From a virus: a stretch of DNA of 20,377 nucleotides. Location: IMG/VR virus record IMGVR_UViG_3300044846_003325, positions 1-20,377 of that record. One strand, 5' to 3'. Of this stretch, positions 1 to 7,560 are shown piece after piece. Position 1 is the stretch's first letter, and every line of letters starts with the position of its first letter. The position numbers and the translations under genes were made by a program. A model generated the notes under the pieces. That model did not search any database. It was not told where the DNA came from and saw only the letters and a list, made by a program, of their open reading frames with translations.

Positions 1-194
1 GCTGCTAAATTGATGTCCCCCGTCTGAACTTGATCTAAAATTTGTTCGTAAAAATTTGTTCCAAGGGTCTCTTGGATAAAAATGATTTGACCTTGTTGGA
101 TTGCGTATCTTAACTCACCCTTGTCGATATTCGGATCCAAAGGTGAATTGTCGATGAGTCTCTGCTCAGAGATTAAAAGGACATTATAGTTCAT
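1..194 (-). CDS. Head-tail connector-like protein (C-terminus beyond left edge)
   Basis: The first 64 codons of a gene run off the left edge. The start ATG at 194-192 overlaps the portal stop codon by one base (TAATG), so the two are translationally coupled. The visible N-terminus begins MNYNVLLISEQRLIDNSPLD and continues with an IQQGQ...LGTNFYEQIL segment. From memory this resembles the small head-tail connector proteins that directly follow the portal in many Bacteroidota phages (pattern LISE-R-L, then IQ-AQ, then LGT-LY). Position after the portal fits a neck or connector role. The assignment rests on a partial sequence, so the fold is inferred and not shown. Confidence 0.6.
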   Translation of the reverse strand, partial: MNYNVLLISEQRLIDNSPLDPNIDKGELRYAIQQGQIIFIQETLGTNFYEQILDQVQTGDINLA

Positions 195-1270
195 TAGGAG
201 AGGATTTTGTTTTGTTGAATATCCAACACAATTTCTTGCTCGGGATACATCAACTGAAGGATTGGTTTAATCTCAGAAACGAGGAATTCTTGTAATGGGA
301 AAATTGTCGTTGTTTGGAACAACTTGTATGCAGTTTCCAATTGCTCTGCTTGTGATGAAAATCCCGTTGGAGATGGTAAACCTATAAGTGATGGGTCAGG
401 GATTTTATGACCTGCGAGAATGTTCTCTCTAACTAATCCAAATATTTCAGAGAACATACCCTGATTTAAGGTTTGATTGATCTGTGTGATCTCAGGTTTT
501 TCTCCATCAGCACCACCCCAAGATACAATAATACGACCTGAATTTTTGCTTCCTACGTAACGATCCTCGAGTCTTTGTAGGATGTTCTCCTGTTCGTTTT
601 GTGAATCAGGTGCGGACTCAGGGAAGTGTACCCACAGTGAAGGTGAAGCACCATTAGAAATGTTTGATAAATTGAACTCAGAAATTGCTCTTGATAAACG
701 AATATCAAGTAACGATGCGGTGTAGTCAGGGGTTCCGTAGAAAATGTAACCAGGTTGGTATGACTTGATATGGACGATTTGACGAGAAGTATACTCGTTT
801 GGATTGAACTCTTTCAGTTCAACAATTCCGCTTTTTTTCCACATTCCCCAATCATGACAGAAGAACCAAGTATCGGAATACAACTCAGCATTTTCAGGTT
901 GTTTTGCTCTCATGTACTTGGAGGGGATCACGTGGAATCCTGAGATACCCTGTGACCTATCTTTTTTCCATACGATTTCAAGGAACAAATTTCCCGTCAC
1001 GATCAGTTCCCAAAACATCTGTTTAATGACCTCATTTAACGTCTCCTTTTGATTGATACGATAGTCGACAGTAAATCCCTTACCTGCTGAGTTATCTACT
1101 TTAGAACGAATACAAGCATTGTGAATTGGAGAATAATCAACATACCAATAGAAACGATCTACCTGCATATTGTCAAGACCCCATCTTACGAAAGGTTCTC
1201 CTTTATACATCTTTTCTTCCCATCGTTCCAAATTGGAAACTGAGAAATCCATTGAGTCAATTTTAATCAT
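194..1270 (-). CDS. Phage portal protein
   Basis: A 358-aa protein with the hallmarks of a short, PBSX-type portal, the dodecameric ring at the capsid vertex through which DNA is packaged. Visible signs are an N-terminal WY-DYSPIHNACI segment, a central YYG/FYGTPDY-like stretch (YIFYGTPDYTASLLDIRLS), an N-N-S-NGASPS motif, and a C-terminal SPTGFSSQAEQLETAYKLFQ segment before a final I-P-Q-F helix; this order is typical of portals. I chose the ATG at 1270-1268 (MIKIDSMDF). It overlaps the end of the upstream 148-aa gene by 8 nt. A longer reading from 1309 would add 13 unlikely residues lying inside that gene. The connector gene follows with a 1-nt overlap. Its place far downstream of the capsid genes is unusual. 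Confidence 0.9.
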   Translation of the reverse strand: MIKIDSMDFSVSNLERWEEKMYKGEPFVRWGLDNMQVDRFYWYVDYSPIHNACIRSKVDNSAGKGFTVDYRINQKETLNEVIKQMFWELIVTGNLFLEIVWKKDRSQGISGFHVIPSKYMRAKQPENAELYSDTWFFCHDWGMWKKSGIVELKEFNPNEYTSRQIVHIKSYQPGYIFYGTPDYTASLLDIRLSRAISEFNLSNISNGASPSLWVHFPESAPDSQNEQENILQRLEDRYVGSKNSGRIIVSWGGADGEKPEITQINQTLNQGMFSEIFGLVRENILAGHKIPDPSLIGLPSPTGFSSQAEQLETAYKLFQTTTIFPLQEFLVSEIKPILQLMYPEQEIVLDIQQNKILS

Positions 1271-1709
1271 TGTCTGGGTTGTATATGATAAATATATCGT
1301 CCGTTCCACCCGTGTAGGTTATTGGGACATTTTGATTAGTTCCCACCAAATAAACCAAGGTTTGATAAACCAAACCACTACTTAAAGCAGGGTCAAGATT
1401 GGTGTTAGACAATTGCTGATAACAACTCAGTTCGTATTGTCCTGGTATTAAATATACGTTGGTTTCAGAACATCCTGTAGCACCAGTTAAAACTTGTGGG
1501 ATAGAATCGTCAGTATTGATACAAAATAGATCGTATGCGGGGGTATATGAAACTGAAGGTTGTAAACGGAACGGAATAAAATTATACGGAGTATTAGACA
1601 ACTTGTGAGTCATCTTCCATAGATAATAGATCGTTCCTCCCGTTAAACTTGAGTTACGGGAACACACTGCTGCTGCTTGTGTGGTTACTCCTTGAGTTAG
1701 ATAAATCAT
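1263..1709 (-). CDS. Conserved phage structural protein of unknown function
   Basis: A 148-aa protein starting MIYLTQG, with a beta-rich composition, an NTPYNFIPFRL segment near residue 40 and an IPGQYELSCYQQ segment near residue 95. This arrangement (LT-G start, then a P-Y-F-F strand, then L-PGQY-Y-IY) recalls a small protein often found near portal and neck genes in Bacteroidota and aquatic phages, whose function I do not know. The ATG at 1709 lies 12 nt after the stop of the fibre gene, and the 3' end overlaps the portal start by 8 nt. Virion neck or fibre attachment would fit the location, but there is no direct evidence. Confidence 0.7.
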   Translation of the reverse strand: MIYLTQGVTTQAAAVCSRNSSLTGGTIYYLWKMTHKLSNTPYNFIPFRLQPSVSYTPAYDLFCINTDDSIPQVLTGATGCSETNVYLIPGQYELSCYQQLSNTNLDPALSSGLVYQTLVYLVGTNQNVPITYTGGTDDIFIIYNPDND

Positions 1710-1721
1710 TCCTAAAGATTA

Positions 1722-3659
1722 TTATAAGAAATCAGGAATTTTTTGACCGAAGATTACTGCTCCGAAGACCTCGAATCTCCATAGGTCAGTTCCATTATGT
1801 GTTGCGTTATCGTCACCTTGAGACCAAAGGATTCCATATCCTGATGGTGCTACCCAAGTTATGTCGTGTACTCCGTTATTTTTTGACTTCAAAATAAAAC
1901 TTGCACCATCTGTCATACCCGTCAAAGTAACGGTAGTATTAGCACTTAATGCAACTTGACCTTTCGAACCATCGTTGATGTTAAAGGTGTATCCTGTGGT
2001 TGTAACATCAGTCTGAACCTCGGTAGAAATTCTTCTGTAGATATGTAGGTTTTCCGTATAAGTTGTATCGGACGTAGTTAAAGTTCTACCAATTAAACCA
2101 AGAGGGACTTGATTAGAACCAGAACTAATTGTAGTTCCACTACCACCAATTATTACATTTCGAGCGGAATTGATATTAGTTATACTCGAACCTATGGACG
2201 CAAGAATGGTATTGTAATCTCCGTCTATAATTGTACAAGAATCTGAAGCAATAATCTCTGCGTTGAATGTATTCCCTGTAATTGTATTTTGAGTTCCACC
2301 CAAAATTTGTCCTAAACTACCACCTGAAATTGTGTTTCGATTACCACCACAAATTAACGAAGAATCGGTATCGAGAATAGTTCCCGATAACGCTCCAATA
2401 ATTGTGTTTCTTTCATCGGTTCCTGTAGGGGTTTCAATTGATGAACTATCTGAACCTATAATGGTAAAGTAAGTACCCCCACTTAATTCACAGAAATCCG
2501 ATGCGATAATTGAAGAAGCGTCACAACTCGTAATGTTATTACTCAAACCATTGAAAATTGATGATTTCGCTGAATTTTGTATAACACCCGAATCCGAACC
2601 AATCAAGGATGATAACTGTGTTCCCGTGTCACCTGAAATTCTTGAGTTTGCGGAACCCAAAACAAGTGAACGTCGTACGTTACCATTGATGTTAGAATTG
2701 CTTGACTGAATCAAACTATTACTTATACCCGTGGAATTTATTGTGTTACCTGTACCCCCAAGAACGAGAATAAAATCACCGGGGTTATCGATGGTATTTC
2801 TTCCACCAATTACAACTGATTCCGCACCAACTTTTGTGTTAACGCTATTTCCTGTCGCTGAGATAAAGATTGCGTTATTTGCGCTACTTCCCAAGTCAAC
2901 GGTCTGGTTTGAAATGACGATACTACCCTGACTTCTTGAGGTGATGTTTGAACCAATGTTAATTTGATTTGGTGCACCACCCAAAATTTCGTTGTTGTAA
3001 CCAATTGATACAGAATAATTACACTGACCACCAGTTTTACCAATATCATTAGTAGAACCCAACGCGATTGAGTTTTCACCATCAACATATAGAAGTGCTC
3101 CAATTGCACCTGCATTTGTTCTGTCACTGAAAATGTTGTATCCAATTGAGAAACCATTATTTCCCGCAGCGACGTTTCCTGCACCAATTGCGGTACAGGT
3201 ATCCCCTATAGGTCGTGCAGAACGACCAATTGCAATACCATCGGTCAGAGCAACTGCGTCATAACCAATCGCAATACCATAGTCACGAATTACACGAGCG
3301 TCAGTTCCAATTGCAATTCCATCTTGGGATTGACTCAAGTCAGTATTTGCTCGAAGACCAATTGCGATGTCCCTCTCTCTTGCAGCGTATGATTGTTGAC
3401 CAATCGCAATACCAGATTCTCCTGTTGAATCGGAACCATTACCAATTGATATGGAATTATTACCACCCGCAGTAGAACCCGATGCTGTTAAAAAGTCATT
3501 GGATTTAATTGAGTTGGTTCCTGACCCTCTGGTCATACCCAAAACATATTCCAATTGAGACTTGTTGCTGACTGTCTCACCTGAATTGTTGATTATCAAC
3601 CACGATTCAATGGAGTTGGTCGTAGTTGCTGTTAGTTGTGAAATTTTTAAATTCGACAT
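1722..3659 (-). CDS. Tail fibre/adhesin with YadA-like head repeats
   Basis: A 645-aa protein. Residues about 66-240 are a run of YadA-type head repeats, 14-16 residues with a recurring A-IG/S-IG core (SISIGNGS, GIAIGQQS, DIAIGLRA, GIAIGTDA, GIAIGYDA, GIAIGRSA). In trimeric autotransporter adhesins these form a left-handed beta-roll. Residues about 240-530 continue as degenerate Ser/Asn/Gly-rich I-I-G strands, likely a trimeric beta-structure. The final ~100 residues (from DTTYTENLHIY) look like a fibre C-terminal domain. The N-terminus MSNLKISQLTATTTN resembles phage fibre anchors. The start at 3659 was chosen because it follows the upstream stop by 10 nt with an A-rich leader; a start at 3710 would overlap that gene. 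Host-surface binding is inferred. Confidence 0.75.
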   Translation of the reverse strand: MSNLKISQLTATTTNSIESWLIINNSGETVSNKSQLEYVLGMTRGSGTNSIKSNDFLTASGSTAGGNNSISIGNGSDSTGESGIAIGQQSYAARERDIAIGLRANTDLSQSQDGIAIGTDARVIRDYGIAIGYDAVALTDGIAIGRSARPIGDTCTAIGAGNVAAGNNGFSIGYNIFSDRTNAGAIGALLYVDGENSIALGSTNDIGKTGGQCNYSVSIGYNNEILGGAPNQINIGSNITSRSQGSIVISNQTVDLGSSANNAIFISATGNSVNTKVGAESVVIGGRNTIDNPGDFILVLGGTGNTINSTGISNSLIQSSNSNINGNVRRSLVLGSANSRISGDTGTQLSSLIGSDSGVIQNSAKSSIFNGLSNNITSCDASSIIASDFCELSGGTYFTIIGSDSSSIETPTGTDERNTIIGALSGTILDTDSSLICGGNRNTISGGSLGQILGGTQNTITGNTFNAEIIASDSCTIIDGDYNTILASIGSSITNINSARNVIIGGSGTTISSGSNQVPLGLIGRTLTTSDTTYTENLHIYRRISTEVQTDVTTTGYTFNINDGSKGQVALSANTTVTLTGMTDGASFILKSKNNGVHDITWVAPSGYGILWSQGDDNATHNGTDLWRFEVFGAVIFGQKIPDFL

Positions 3660-3669
3660 TTCTTTTTCT

Positions 3670-4701
3670 TTATAGGTTTGGACCAAGCAAGTCACCCTGC
3701 TCAGTTTCAATTATGTCTCCGTTCTCAAACAATAAATAATCGAATGCTGCTGAACTTGGTGTAACTGACGGAGTAAGAGTTATGGTTGGAGTCACAGAAG
3801 GACTTAGGGTAATCGTCGGGGTTACCGATGGAGTTACCGATGGAGTGAGTGTTATGGTTGGAGTTACCGATGGAGTGAGTGTTATGGTTGGAGTTACCGA
3901 TGGGGTCGGAGTGCTCGTCGTACTTGGAGTAGGACTCGGTGGAATCACACAATCATTCCAATCTTGTGTTGTGAATTCCCATTGACCCGTCTGACCACTC
4001 CATGTACAATCTACCACCAATGCAGTCGCAGATGGGGTCATACTTGGAGTTATCGAAGGAGTAACGCTATTTGTTGGGGTATTCGATGGAGTCACCTGAG
4101 GTGAACTTGTGTTTGTTGGTGTATTCGAAGGAGTAGTCGGTGGGGTTGTAGACGGAGTAACCGTATTAGTAGGAGTGTTCGAAGGTGTATTTGGTGGAGT
4201 TCCTGTTGGGGTTAGGGTATTGGTAGGAGTATTGGAGGGTGTATTCGGTGGGGTTCCCGTTGGGGTTAGGGTATTAGTTGGTGTATTCGAAGGAGTATTC
4301 GGTGGGGTTCCCGTTGGGGTTAGGGTATTAGTTGGTGTATTCGAGGGAGTATTCGGTGGAGTACCCGTTGGGGTCAACGTATTAGTTGGAGTGTTCGAAG
4401 GAGTATTCGGTGGGGTCGTAGACGGAGTGACCGTATTAGTTGGAGTGTTCGAAGGAGTATTCGGTGGGGTTCCCGTTGGGGTCAACGTATTAGTTGGAGT
4501 GTTCGACGGGGTAACTGGTGGGGTCGTAGAGGGTGTTAAAGTGATAGTTGGGGTAATACTCGGAGTCGGTGTAGGACTTGGGGTCACAGATGGACTTGGA
4601 GTAGGAGATGCTCCCTCAAACCTCACGATAATATCCAATAATGCTCTATTCTCCCCCAAGTAGTTGGAGAATTTCTTATTCAGAAATACTTTATTACCCA
4701 T
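3670..4701 (-). CDS. Thr-Pro-rich repeat virion protein
   Basis: A 343-aa protein. A short N-terminal module (residues 1-31, [20 protein letters not shown] onward) is followed by a very long Thr/Pro/Ser/Asn linker. Residues 64-189 are seven 18-residue repeats of the type [19 protein letters not shown] small two-Cys segment (near 227-252, CTW-GQ-GQWE...W-DC) interrupts the linker. Residues about 263-315 form a second repeat of the type [10 protein letters not shown]. The C-terminal tag [18 protein letters not shown] is a motif I have seen at the ends of phage surface proteins. No catalytic residues are visible. It is probably an extended fibre, stalk or decoration, and the linker may be glycosylated or flexible. 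Function is inferred from composition and neighbours only. Confidence 0.65.
   Translation of the reverse strand: MGNKVFLNKKFSNYLGENRALLDIIVRFEGASPTPSPSVTPSPTPTPSITPTITLTPSTTPPVTPSNTPTNTLTPTGTPPNTPSNTPTNTVTPSTTPPNTPSNTPTNTLTPTGTPPNTPSNTPTNTLTPTGTPPNTPSNTPTNTLTPTGTPPNTPSNTPTNTLTPTGTPPNTPSNTPTNTVTPSTTPPTTPSNTPTNTSSPQVTPSNTPTNSVTPSITPSMTPSATALVVDCTWSGQTGQWEFTTQDWNDCVIPPSPTPSTTSTPTPSVTPTITLTPSVTPTITLTPSVTPSVTPTITLSPSVTPTITLTPSVTPSSAAFDYLLFENGDIIETEQGDLLGPNL
3757..3915 (-). repeat. [10 protein letters not shown]-encoding repeat
   Basis: Short tandem coding repeats inside the 343-aa gene. The amino acid units [10 protein letters not shown] recur about five times over residues 263-315. On the plus strand the phrase GTTATGGTTGGAGTTACCGA recurs exactly twice (3850-3900), so copies are nearly identical at the DNA level. 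Confidence 0.8.
4135..4512 (-). repeat. Seven tandem 54-bp coding repeats
   Basis: Seven in-frame units of 54 bp encode the 18-residue repeat [18 protein letters not shown] and its variant with VTPSTTPP in the 343-aa protein. Two partial units follow at lower coordinates (to about 4042). Neighbouring copies are very similar but differ at scattered third positions, so they diverged under protein-level constraint. Unit number could vary between related phages. Confidence 0.9.
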
Positions 4702-4709
4702 CAGTTAAA

Positions 4710-5507
4710 TTATTTTCTGGTGTGTAATACGAAACCAAATGATGCTACGTTAGTGGTTGCTGTGTTTGCAGCATCAGCAGAGGTGAATGGGTTAGGATAA
4801 CTTGTTAAATTGTATGCTATGGTTGAAGCAGCAGCGGTTGAAGTTGGGTTTCTCAATGGAGATACATAACCATTCGCAGGAGCAGCAAGAGTAAAACCTA
4901 AAGAAAACTGAAGATTTGATGTCAAACTCAAGTTTGCTGTAGCAGTTCCGTATCTCACCGATGGGGTGACGTTTGCGTTATCAATTGAATAAACCATAAA
5001 ATAGACTCCAGGTCCGTAAGCAGAGAATGATAAATCTGTTCCAAAGGTGTCTGTTTTAATACCTGTAGTTGTTGTAGACCAAGTGTATCCACTTGCAACA
5101 ACTTGATATGGTGCGAGTCCAACACCGTCAATCCATTGTGAATTGTAGAATGAAATGTTAACAATATCTGTGGTTGTTGTTGCTGTGATTAAATTGTAAG
5201 AAATTGCACTATAGGAAAGGTCACCCCTATCGTAGAATGCTTGTGCAACAAGAAGATTTTGAACTCCTGCTAATGGAGAACCCGCAGACGACAGAAACCC
5301 TTGACCGTAGTAATCACCAATTCCATACAAGGGGATTCCAAATCCTGTGTTTGAAATAAACGTGTTATTTGATACTTTCATCGGGAGGTCATTACCAAGT
5401 CCATCTTGAATAGATTGGAGGGAACTGGTGACCCCTGTGGTAGAATCCGCGAGTTTAATTAACCCCTGATAGGTGTTGTTGATTTGTTGATTTGTTAATT
5501 GACTCAT
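4710..5507 (-). CDS. Putative tail fibre/surface protein, beta-rich
   Basis: A 265-aa protein. The N-terminal ~48 residues (MSQLTNQQINNTYQGLIKLA, then SIQDGLGNDLPMKVSNN) match a pattern I know from the N-termini of phage fibre and spike-like proteins (G-I-L-D...lQ-DG-GN-tPL-lS). The rest is rich in Ser, Thr, Gly and aromatic residues, as expected for a beta-sandwich receptor-binding or decoration domain. It has no visible enzyme motif. It lies 8 nt upstream of the Thr-Pro repeat gene and 8 nt after the 85-aa gene, within the surface-protein block. Confidence 0.6.
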   Translation of the reverse strand: MSQLTNQQINNTYQGLIKLADSTTGVTSSLQSIQDGLGNDLPMKVSNNTFISNTGFGIPLYGIGDYYGQGFLSSAGSPLAGVQNLLVAQAFYDRGDLSYSAISYNLITATTTTDIVNISFYNSQWIDGVGLAPYQVVASGYTWSTTTTGIKTDTFGTDLSFSAYGPGVYFMVYSIDNANVTPSVRYGTATANLSLTSNLQFSLGFTLAAPANGYVSPLRNPTSTAAASTIAYNLTSYPNPFTSADAANTATTNVASFGFVLHTRK

Positions 5508-5515
5508 AAGTTTTT

Positions 5516-5773
5516 TTAATTTTGAGAATTACCCGAGAAGAATTGGGTATAATAGTTTTCTGACTCCTTAGGTTTTGGGACAAATTCTATCAATGGTAAG
5601 TTTTTTACCCATTGATTTTGTGGGTAGATTGTGGAATCCATTTCTTGAGTTGAGATTACCCATTCTGCGGGAATAGTTCCATAAGATAAAACGGGATTAA
5701 AATACCAATCAGGTTGAACTAATTGTCCAACCAAATCGTTTTTTTGTTGCTCTGTGAGTTGTCCTACTAACAT
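5516..5773 (-). CDS. Small hypothetical phage protein
   Basis: An 85-aa protein that I do not recognise. It starts MLVGQLTEQQKNDLVGQLVQ, an amphipathic helix-like segment, followed by an aromatic and Pro-rich portion (PDWYFNPVL, NQWVKNLPLIEF). There is no signal peptide or membrane segment. The ATG follows the stop of the 362-aa gene by one base and the end is 8 nt before the next start, so it is part of the same translational run. The phrase LTEQQK(N)-LVGQ near its start is similar in style to LTNQQINNTYQGL at the start of the next gene, which may indicate a related attachment helix (inference). Confidence 0.6.
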   Translation of the reverse strand: MLVGQLTEQQKNDLVGQLVQPDWYFNPVLSYGTIPAEWVISTQEMDSTIYPQNQWVKNLPLIEFVPKPKESENYYTQFFSGNSQN

Positions 5774-5774
5774 T

Positions 5775-6863
5775 TTAATATGTGTTTCTTGAGAGAGTTG
5801 TACTCCAAGTGTTTATTATATTGCTTAAGGTCAACATTTCTGAGTTATTAAGTACTTTGGACATAAACATAAAACCATATGAATTACTTGAAAATTGACC
5901 AGCAATACCTGAAGAATTTATAGCACCGAAATACAATTCATCTGTACCCCAAGAATCAGAACCTAAAGTGTCTGTATTTTGTTGGATTCCATTTTTCCAA
6001 ATTGAATCAACTCCACCTGACCTTCTTCCCATATAAAGACCTCTTGAATCAGAAGTTGCGATGGTTACAGAACCACCACCACCAAATTGGAATAGTGCTC
6101 TTGTTCCAAAATATTCTCTTGGAACTAAATAACTTGTTCCATTTCCAAGTAAAGAACCTTGAGCATTCAATGTTTGACTGTAACCACCAAGGACACGCAT
6201 AGTTGACTCCTGAGTTGAAGACATGTGTGTTTCCGCGTAAGAATTTGTTCCGTTTCCTGTTACTCCACTGACACCGAATGACCATCCACCAAAGAAGGTC
6301 AATCTATACGCACCATCGGTGTCAATTGGATTTTTCGCATTGAATTTACAACCTGATGAATTACCACCTAAAAGTGGGTAGAATGCGATTATTTTGTCAT
6401 AAAGGTTGTTAGATACCAAAGAGGTAAATAAAGTTGTTGTTGCTGCGGAAACAGTGGATGTAATTCCTGTTCCTCCCGCATCAACGACAGCACGTAAATA
6501 CGTATTTGCTTCAGTTGTTCCACTCGCAAGAGCACTACTCGAAGGACTCGGGGTCATCGTAATTGTCGCAGTGATACTTGGTGTTATTGATGGGGTAACC
6601 GTATTAGTCGGAGTTATACTCGGAGTTATACTCGGGGTAATACTCGGGGTTACCGTATTTGTTGGGGTAACACTCGGGGTTACCGTGTTGGTTGGGGTTA
6701 CAGAAGGGGAGGGAGGTGGACCATCGGTCTTAAACACATTCGCAACCCAATGGGTATCATGAACTTTTTGACCTAATGGACGCAACGCATCCTGTAAGTC
6801 AAACTCACGTTTTTTTATCTGTATTTGATTGATTGGTCTATATGATTTTCCGTTCCACTTCAT
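5775..6863 (-). CDS. Virion surface protein: anchor, Thr-Pro linker, lectin-like domain
   Basis: A 362-aa modular protein. Residues 1-48 (MKWNGKSYRPINQIQIKKRE, then DALRPLGQKVHD) look like a conserved virion-anchor module that I have seen in aquatic phage surface proteins. Residues 51-108 are a Thr-Pro-Ser linker of [16 protein letters not shown] units. Residues about 113-362 form a beta-rich domain with a LamG/concanavalin-like feel (DKIIAFYPLLGG near 155, then YMGRRSGG, and a final helix with LNNSEMLTLSNIINTW), as in carbohydrate-binding decoration domains. Translation starts 21 nt past a terminator-like hairpin (6884-6910), so its expression may be lower than that of the MCP and 184-aa genes. 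Confidence 0.65.
   Translation of the reverse strand: MKWNGKSYRPINQIQIKKREFDLQDALRPLGQKVHDTHWVANVFKTDGPPPSPSVTPTNTVTPSVTPTNTVTPSITPSITPSITPTNTVTPSITPSITATITMTPSPSSSALASGTTEANTYLRAVVDAGGTGITSTVSAATTTLFTSLVSNNLYDKIIAFYPLLGGNSSGCKFNAKNPIDTDGAYRLTFFGGWSFGVSGVTGNGTNSYAETHMSSTQESTMRVLGGYSQTLNAQGSLLGNGTSYLVPREYFGTRALFQFGGGGSVTIATSDSRGLYMGRRSGGVDSIWKNGIQQNTDTLGSDSWGTDELYFGAINSSGIAGQFSSNSYGFMFMSKVLNNSEMLTLSNIINTWSTTLSRNTY
6540..6713 (-). repeat. Thr-Pro linker repeats in the 362-aa gene
   Basis: In-frame imperfect repeats encode TPTNTVTPS and ITPSITPS units (residues 51-108). The same codon pattern appears in the 343-aa gene (4135-4512), so this is a dispersed coding repeat shared by different virion genes. 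Confidence 0.8.
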
Positions 6864-6883
6864 GTGTAAAAAAGTTAAGAAAA

Positions 6884-6910
6884 GGGGTGCTCTTTTTACA
6901 GAGACACCCC
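6884..6910 (-). terminator. Rho-independent terminator-like hairpin
   Basis: On the minus strand the arms at 6900-6910 and 6884-6893 form a ten-pair stem (GGGGTG-CTCT paired with AGAGCACCCC, one bulged base at 6904) with a six-base loop. It is followed by TTTTCTTAACTTTTTT down to 6868. It lies just after the 184-aa gene (stop at 6921) and just before the 362-aa gene (ATG at 6863). This fits termination, or partial read-through, at the end of the highly expressed capsid genes. Confidence 0.75.
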
Positions 6911-6920
6911 CTTATAAATA

Positions 6921-7475
6921 TTACAATTCGACAGTAATACCTGTGAAAACATCCTGTAAGGTTGTACCTGCTGGGACCAAGATTTCTTGGGTAGCAAATG
7001 GTTCTCCTCCTTGGATTGTTAACGCATTTAATCCGTTAAGATCTGTATACGCTTGACCTGTAGAAATACCTCCCGAAACGACCATCGCTCCGTTGGTCCA
7101 TGCACCTGTGAAATAGCGTGAATTATTGTCACGGATTACAAACACAATATTATTTTGACCTACAAGTGCGTTAAAAACATTACGCAAATCTTTGTCAAGT
7201 CTCGGTAAATTCATCACCAAAGTTGGTGTGAATACTACTGAAGAACTTGTGGTATTGACTGCGATGTCTTCTGTGAAGGAACTTCCTTGTTTTGTTAATT
7301 GAAATTGGTATAAGATTCCTGTTCCTGATGCTGACACAACTTGGTCATCAACATTACTCGTAAAACCGCTAATAGCAGCAGACGAAGAACCCCCCAAAAT
7401 CCATACAGTTGAGATACCTCCAGTAGACGCAGTTCTGCAGTCTAAAGTATATCCTGAACTTATAAAGCAACTCAT
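6921..7475 (-). CDS. Virion structural protein (tail tube or capsid-associated)
   Basis: A 184-aa protein starting MSCFISSGYTLDCRTASTGG. From memory this N-terminal pattern (MSC-I--GY-LDCR---GGI--V-) is typical of a small structural protein downstream of the MCP in Bacteroidota phages. The remainder alternates hydrophobic strands with Gly/Ser/Thr turns and includes a strand-rich LPRLDKDLRNVFNALVGQN segment, compatible with a tail-tube or head-decoration fold. It is separated from the MCP stop by 85 nt and followed by a strong hairpin, as expected for an abundant virion protein. Whether it is the major tail protein cannot be settled from sequence by eye. Confidence 0.7.
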   Translation of the reverse strand: MSCFISSGYTLDCRTASTGGISTVWILGGSSSAAISGFTSNVDDQVVSASGTGILYQFQLTKQGSSFTEDIAVNTTSSSVVFTPTLVMNLPRLDKDLRNVFNALVGQNNIVFVIRDNNSRYFTGAWTNGAMVVSGGISTGQAYTDLNGLNALTIQGGEPFATQEILVPAGTTLQDVFTGITVEL

Positions 7476-7560
7476 TGATTTTCAGTTATTTAAGTTTTGA
7501 TTGATGTCTTTTTTTGTAACAAAATTTGTTATAAAATTCGACGATTTTTTAGGGTTCATT
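7476..7560 (-). other. Leader between MCP and the 184-aa gene, with palindrome
   Basis: An 85-nt intergenic stretch. It contains the perfect palindrome TAACAAA-A-TTTGTTA at 7517-7531. No U-tract follows it on the minus strand, so it is not a typical terminator. It could be a weak operator or mRNA stem. A 25-codon reading frame (7482-7559) also fits in the leader but has no supporting evidence. Confidence 0.4.

Noticed and set aside
1271-1309. Longer portal start at 1309
   Set aside because: It would extend the overlap with the 148-aa gene from 8 to 47 nt; the added residues are not portal-like.
1170-1385. Plus-strand ORF across the portal start
   Set aside because: It is antisense to the portal and the 148-aa gene, which both match phage families; there is no leader or product of note.
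4135-4512. Regular 54-bp repeats as a CRISPR array
   Set aside because: Units are contiguous, in frame and coding, with no unique spacers.
4109-4663. Plus-strand 184-codon ORF of Val-Gly-rich repeats
   Set aside because: Antisense image of the Thr-Pro repeats in the 343-aa gene; ACN/CCN repeats are open on both strands.
7482-7559. 25-codon ORF between MCP and the 184-aa gene
   Set aside because: Very short, Asn/Lys-rich, with no family resemblance; chance is likely in AT-rich sequence, though its end is close to the next start.
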